The notes under the pieces are model-generated. The model made no database searches, was not told the DNA's origin, and worked only from the letters and a program-made list of their open reading frames with translations. 64,000 nucleotides of DNA, taken from positions 682,001 to 746,000 of the forward strand of contig NZ_QWDE01000002.1 of assembly GCF_003432065.1 (NCBI RefSeq), in the 5' to 3' direction. The DNA comes from Mucilaginibacter terrenus (GTDB taxonomy: Bacteria; Bacteroidota; Bacteroidia; Sphingobacteriales; Sphingobacteriaceae). Of the stretch, positions 63,215 through 64,000 are shown piece by piece. Position numbers and translations under genes: made by a program. The number at the start of each line of letters is the position of its first letter. Within the stretch, counting starts at the first letter, position 1.

Positions 63215-64000
63215 ATGGATAGCAATAAAAAATACTGGAAAGGTTTAGAGGAACTAAACAGGACGCCAGAATTTGTTGAGAAGAACAAACATGAGTTTGC
63301 CGAGCCTATACCTATCGAAGAGGTATTAAGCGGTGGTGGCTTATCCAGCAAAACACCGCGCCGCGATTTCTTAAAGGCGCTTGGTTTTGGTGTGGGTGCG
63401 GTAACATTGGCTGCTTGCCAAAAAGTACCGGTACATAAATCTATACCATACCTAATAAAGCCTGAAGAGGTAACTCCCGGTGTAGCTAACTATTATACAT
63501 CTACTTTTGAAGGTAATGCTATACTGGTTAAGACACGCGAAGGCCGCCCTATTAAAATAGAAGGTAACCCTAATGATCTTTTGTCTAAAGGTGGTTTAAG
63601 TGCACAGGCGCAAGCATCTGTACTTGAACTATACGACAATACACGCGTAAAAGAGCCAATGGTTAACGGCAGCGAAACTGGCTGGACACAGCTTGACGCT
63701 TTGGTTCGTAACAACCTGGCATCTATAAAAGCAGGTGGTAAAAAGATACGCATCATTACGTCAACTGTACACAGCCCTTCTACTTTAGCGGTTATTGCTG
63801 ATTTTATTGCTGCTTATCCGAACACTAAACACATTAACTACGACGCGGTATCATATACCGGTATTATACAAGCCAACCAAAACAGCTTTGGTAAAGCAGT
63901 TATCCCTCACTATGATTTTGGTAAAGCTGATGTTATTGTAAGCTTCGGTGCAGACTTCCTGGGTACCTGGATCTCTGGCGAAGAATTTAGCAGCCAGTAC
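63215..64000 (+). CDS. actB: Alternative complex III subunit ActB (N-terminal part; runs off the window)
   Basis: Open frame from the ATG at 63215 (MDSNKKYWKGLEELNRTPEF) to the window end, 262 codons. A Tat-type region TPRRDFLKALGFGVGAVTL ends in a Cys, then comes a molybdopterin-oxidoreductase-like domain (NYYTSTFEGNAILVKTREG, PIKIEGNP, YDAVSYTGIIQANQ). ActB joins such a domain, without molybdenum cofactor, to an iron-sulfur ferredoxin part that lies beyond 64000. Order and identity match known act operons. Confidence 0.92.
   Translation, partial: MDSNKKYWKGLEELNRTPEFVEKNKHEFAEPIPIEEVLSGGGLSSKTPRRDFLKALGFGVGAVTLAACQKVPVHKSIPYLIKPEEVTPGVANYYTSTFEGNAILVKTREGRPIKIEGNPNDLLSKGGLSAQAQASVLELYDNTRVKEPMVNGSETGWTQLDALVRNNLASIKAGGKKIRIITSTVHSPSTLAVIADFIAAYPNTKHINYDAVSYTGIIQANQNSFGKAVIPHYDFGKADVIVSFGADFLGTWISGEEFSSQY

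Overview
The window looks like chromosomal DNA of a Bacteroidota bacterium of the family Sphingobacteriaceae, most likely Mucilaginibacter or a close relative. This rests on the SusC/SusD pair, DUF5686 and TlpA/DUF4369 proteins, alternative complex III genes (ActA/ActB), an antiquitin-type aldehyde dehydrogenase, the lack of Shine-Dalgarno sequences before most genes, and repeated Bacteroidota-type promoter boxes (TTTG, about 20 nt, then TAnnTTTG) close to start codons. The genus is an inference; no rRNA gene is present.

Layout. 1-8.3 kb: start of murQ, an S41 and an S8 protease, an ALDH7 dehydrogenase, a TPR protein, a ComA-like phosphosulfolactate synthase and a small acidic protein. 8.3-21 kb: a polysaccharide utilization locus on the minus strand, in transcription order propeller/HTH sensor-regulator, SusC, SusD, LamG lipoprotein, GH144 lipoprotein, second GH144 enzyme, then a separate secreted esterase beyond a terminator. 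GH144 suggests a beta-1,2-glucan substrate. 21-38 kb: housekeeping genes (trhO, DUF5686 outer-membrane protein, kbl, pheS, rlmD, hybrid histidine kinase, SDR, arginase-fold protein, two TlpA paralogues, purD). 38-44 kb: secA, SPOR protein, M20 peptidase and a secreted protein, with short palindromes in the spacers. 44-51 kb: asnS with a large AT-rich insertion, an EamA exporter, dnaG, yraN, glutaminyl cyclase and a CPBP protease. 51.6-52.6 kb: an accessory patch with an AraC remnant, a GIY-YIG nuclease gene and a tandem array of three long perfect palindromes. 52.7-64 kb: pgi, a small unknown protein, prfB with its programmed frameshift, an esterase, a SirB1-like protein, a methyltransferase, an Omp85-type barrel, a deoxyhypusine-synthase-like protein and the first two genes of alternative complex III.

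The strongest unexplained signals are (1) the GIY-YIG gene bracketed by the palindrome family, which looks like a self-contained REP-like element that replaced most of an AraC gene; (2) an in-frame insertion of about 150 residues at roughly 33% GC inside asparaginyl-tRNA synthetase, whose flanks are near 50%; and (3) a perfect 9+4+9 palindrome sitting on the promoter of a 35-codon ORF directly behind a TetR gene. Several proteins keep a family fold but have lost the family's metal or catalytic residues (DnaG zinc finger, arginase fold, Rieske fold, deoxyhypusine synthase).
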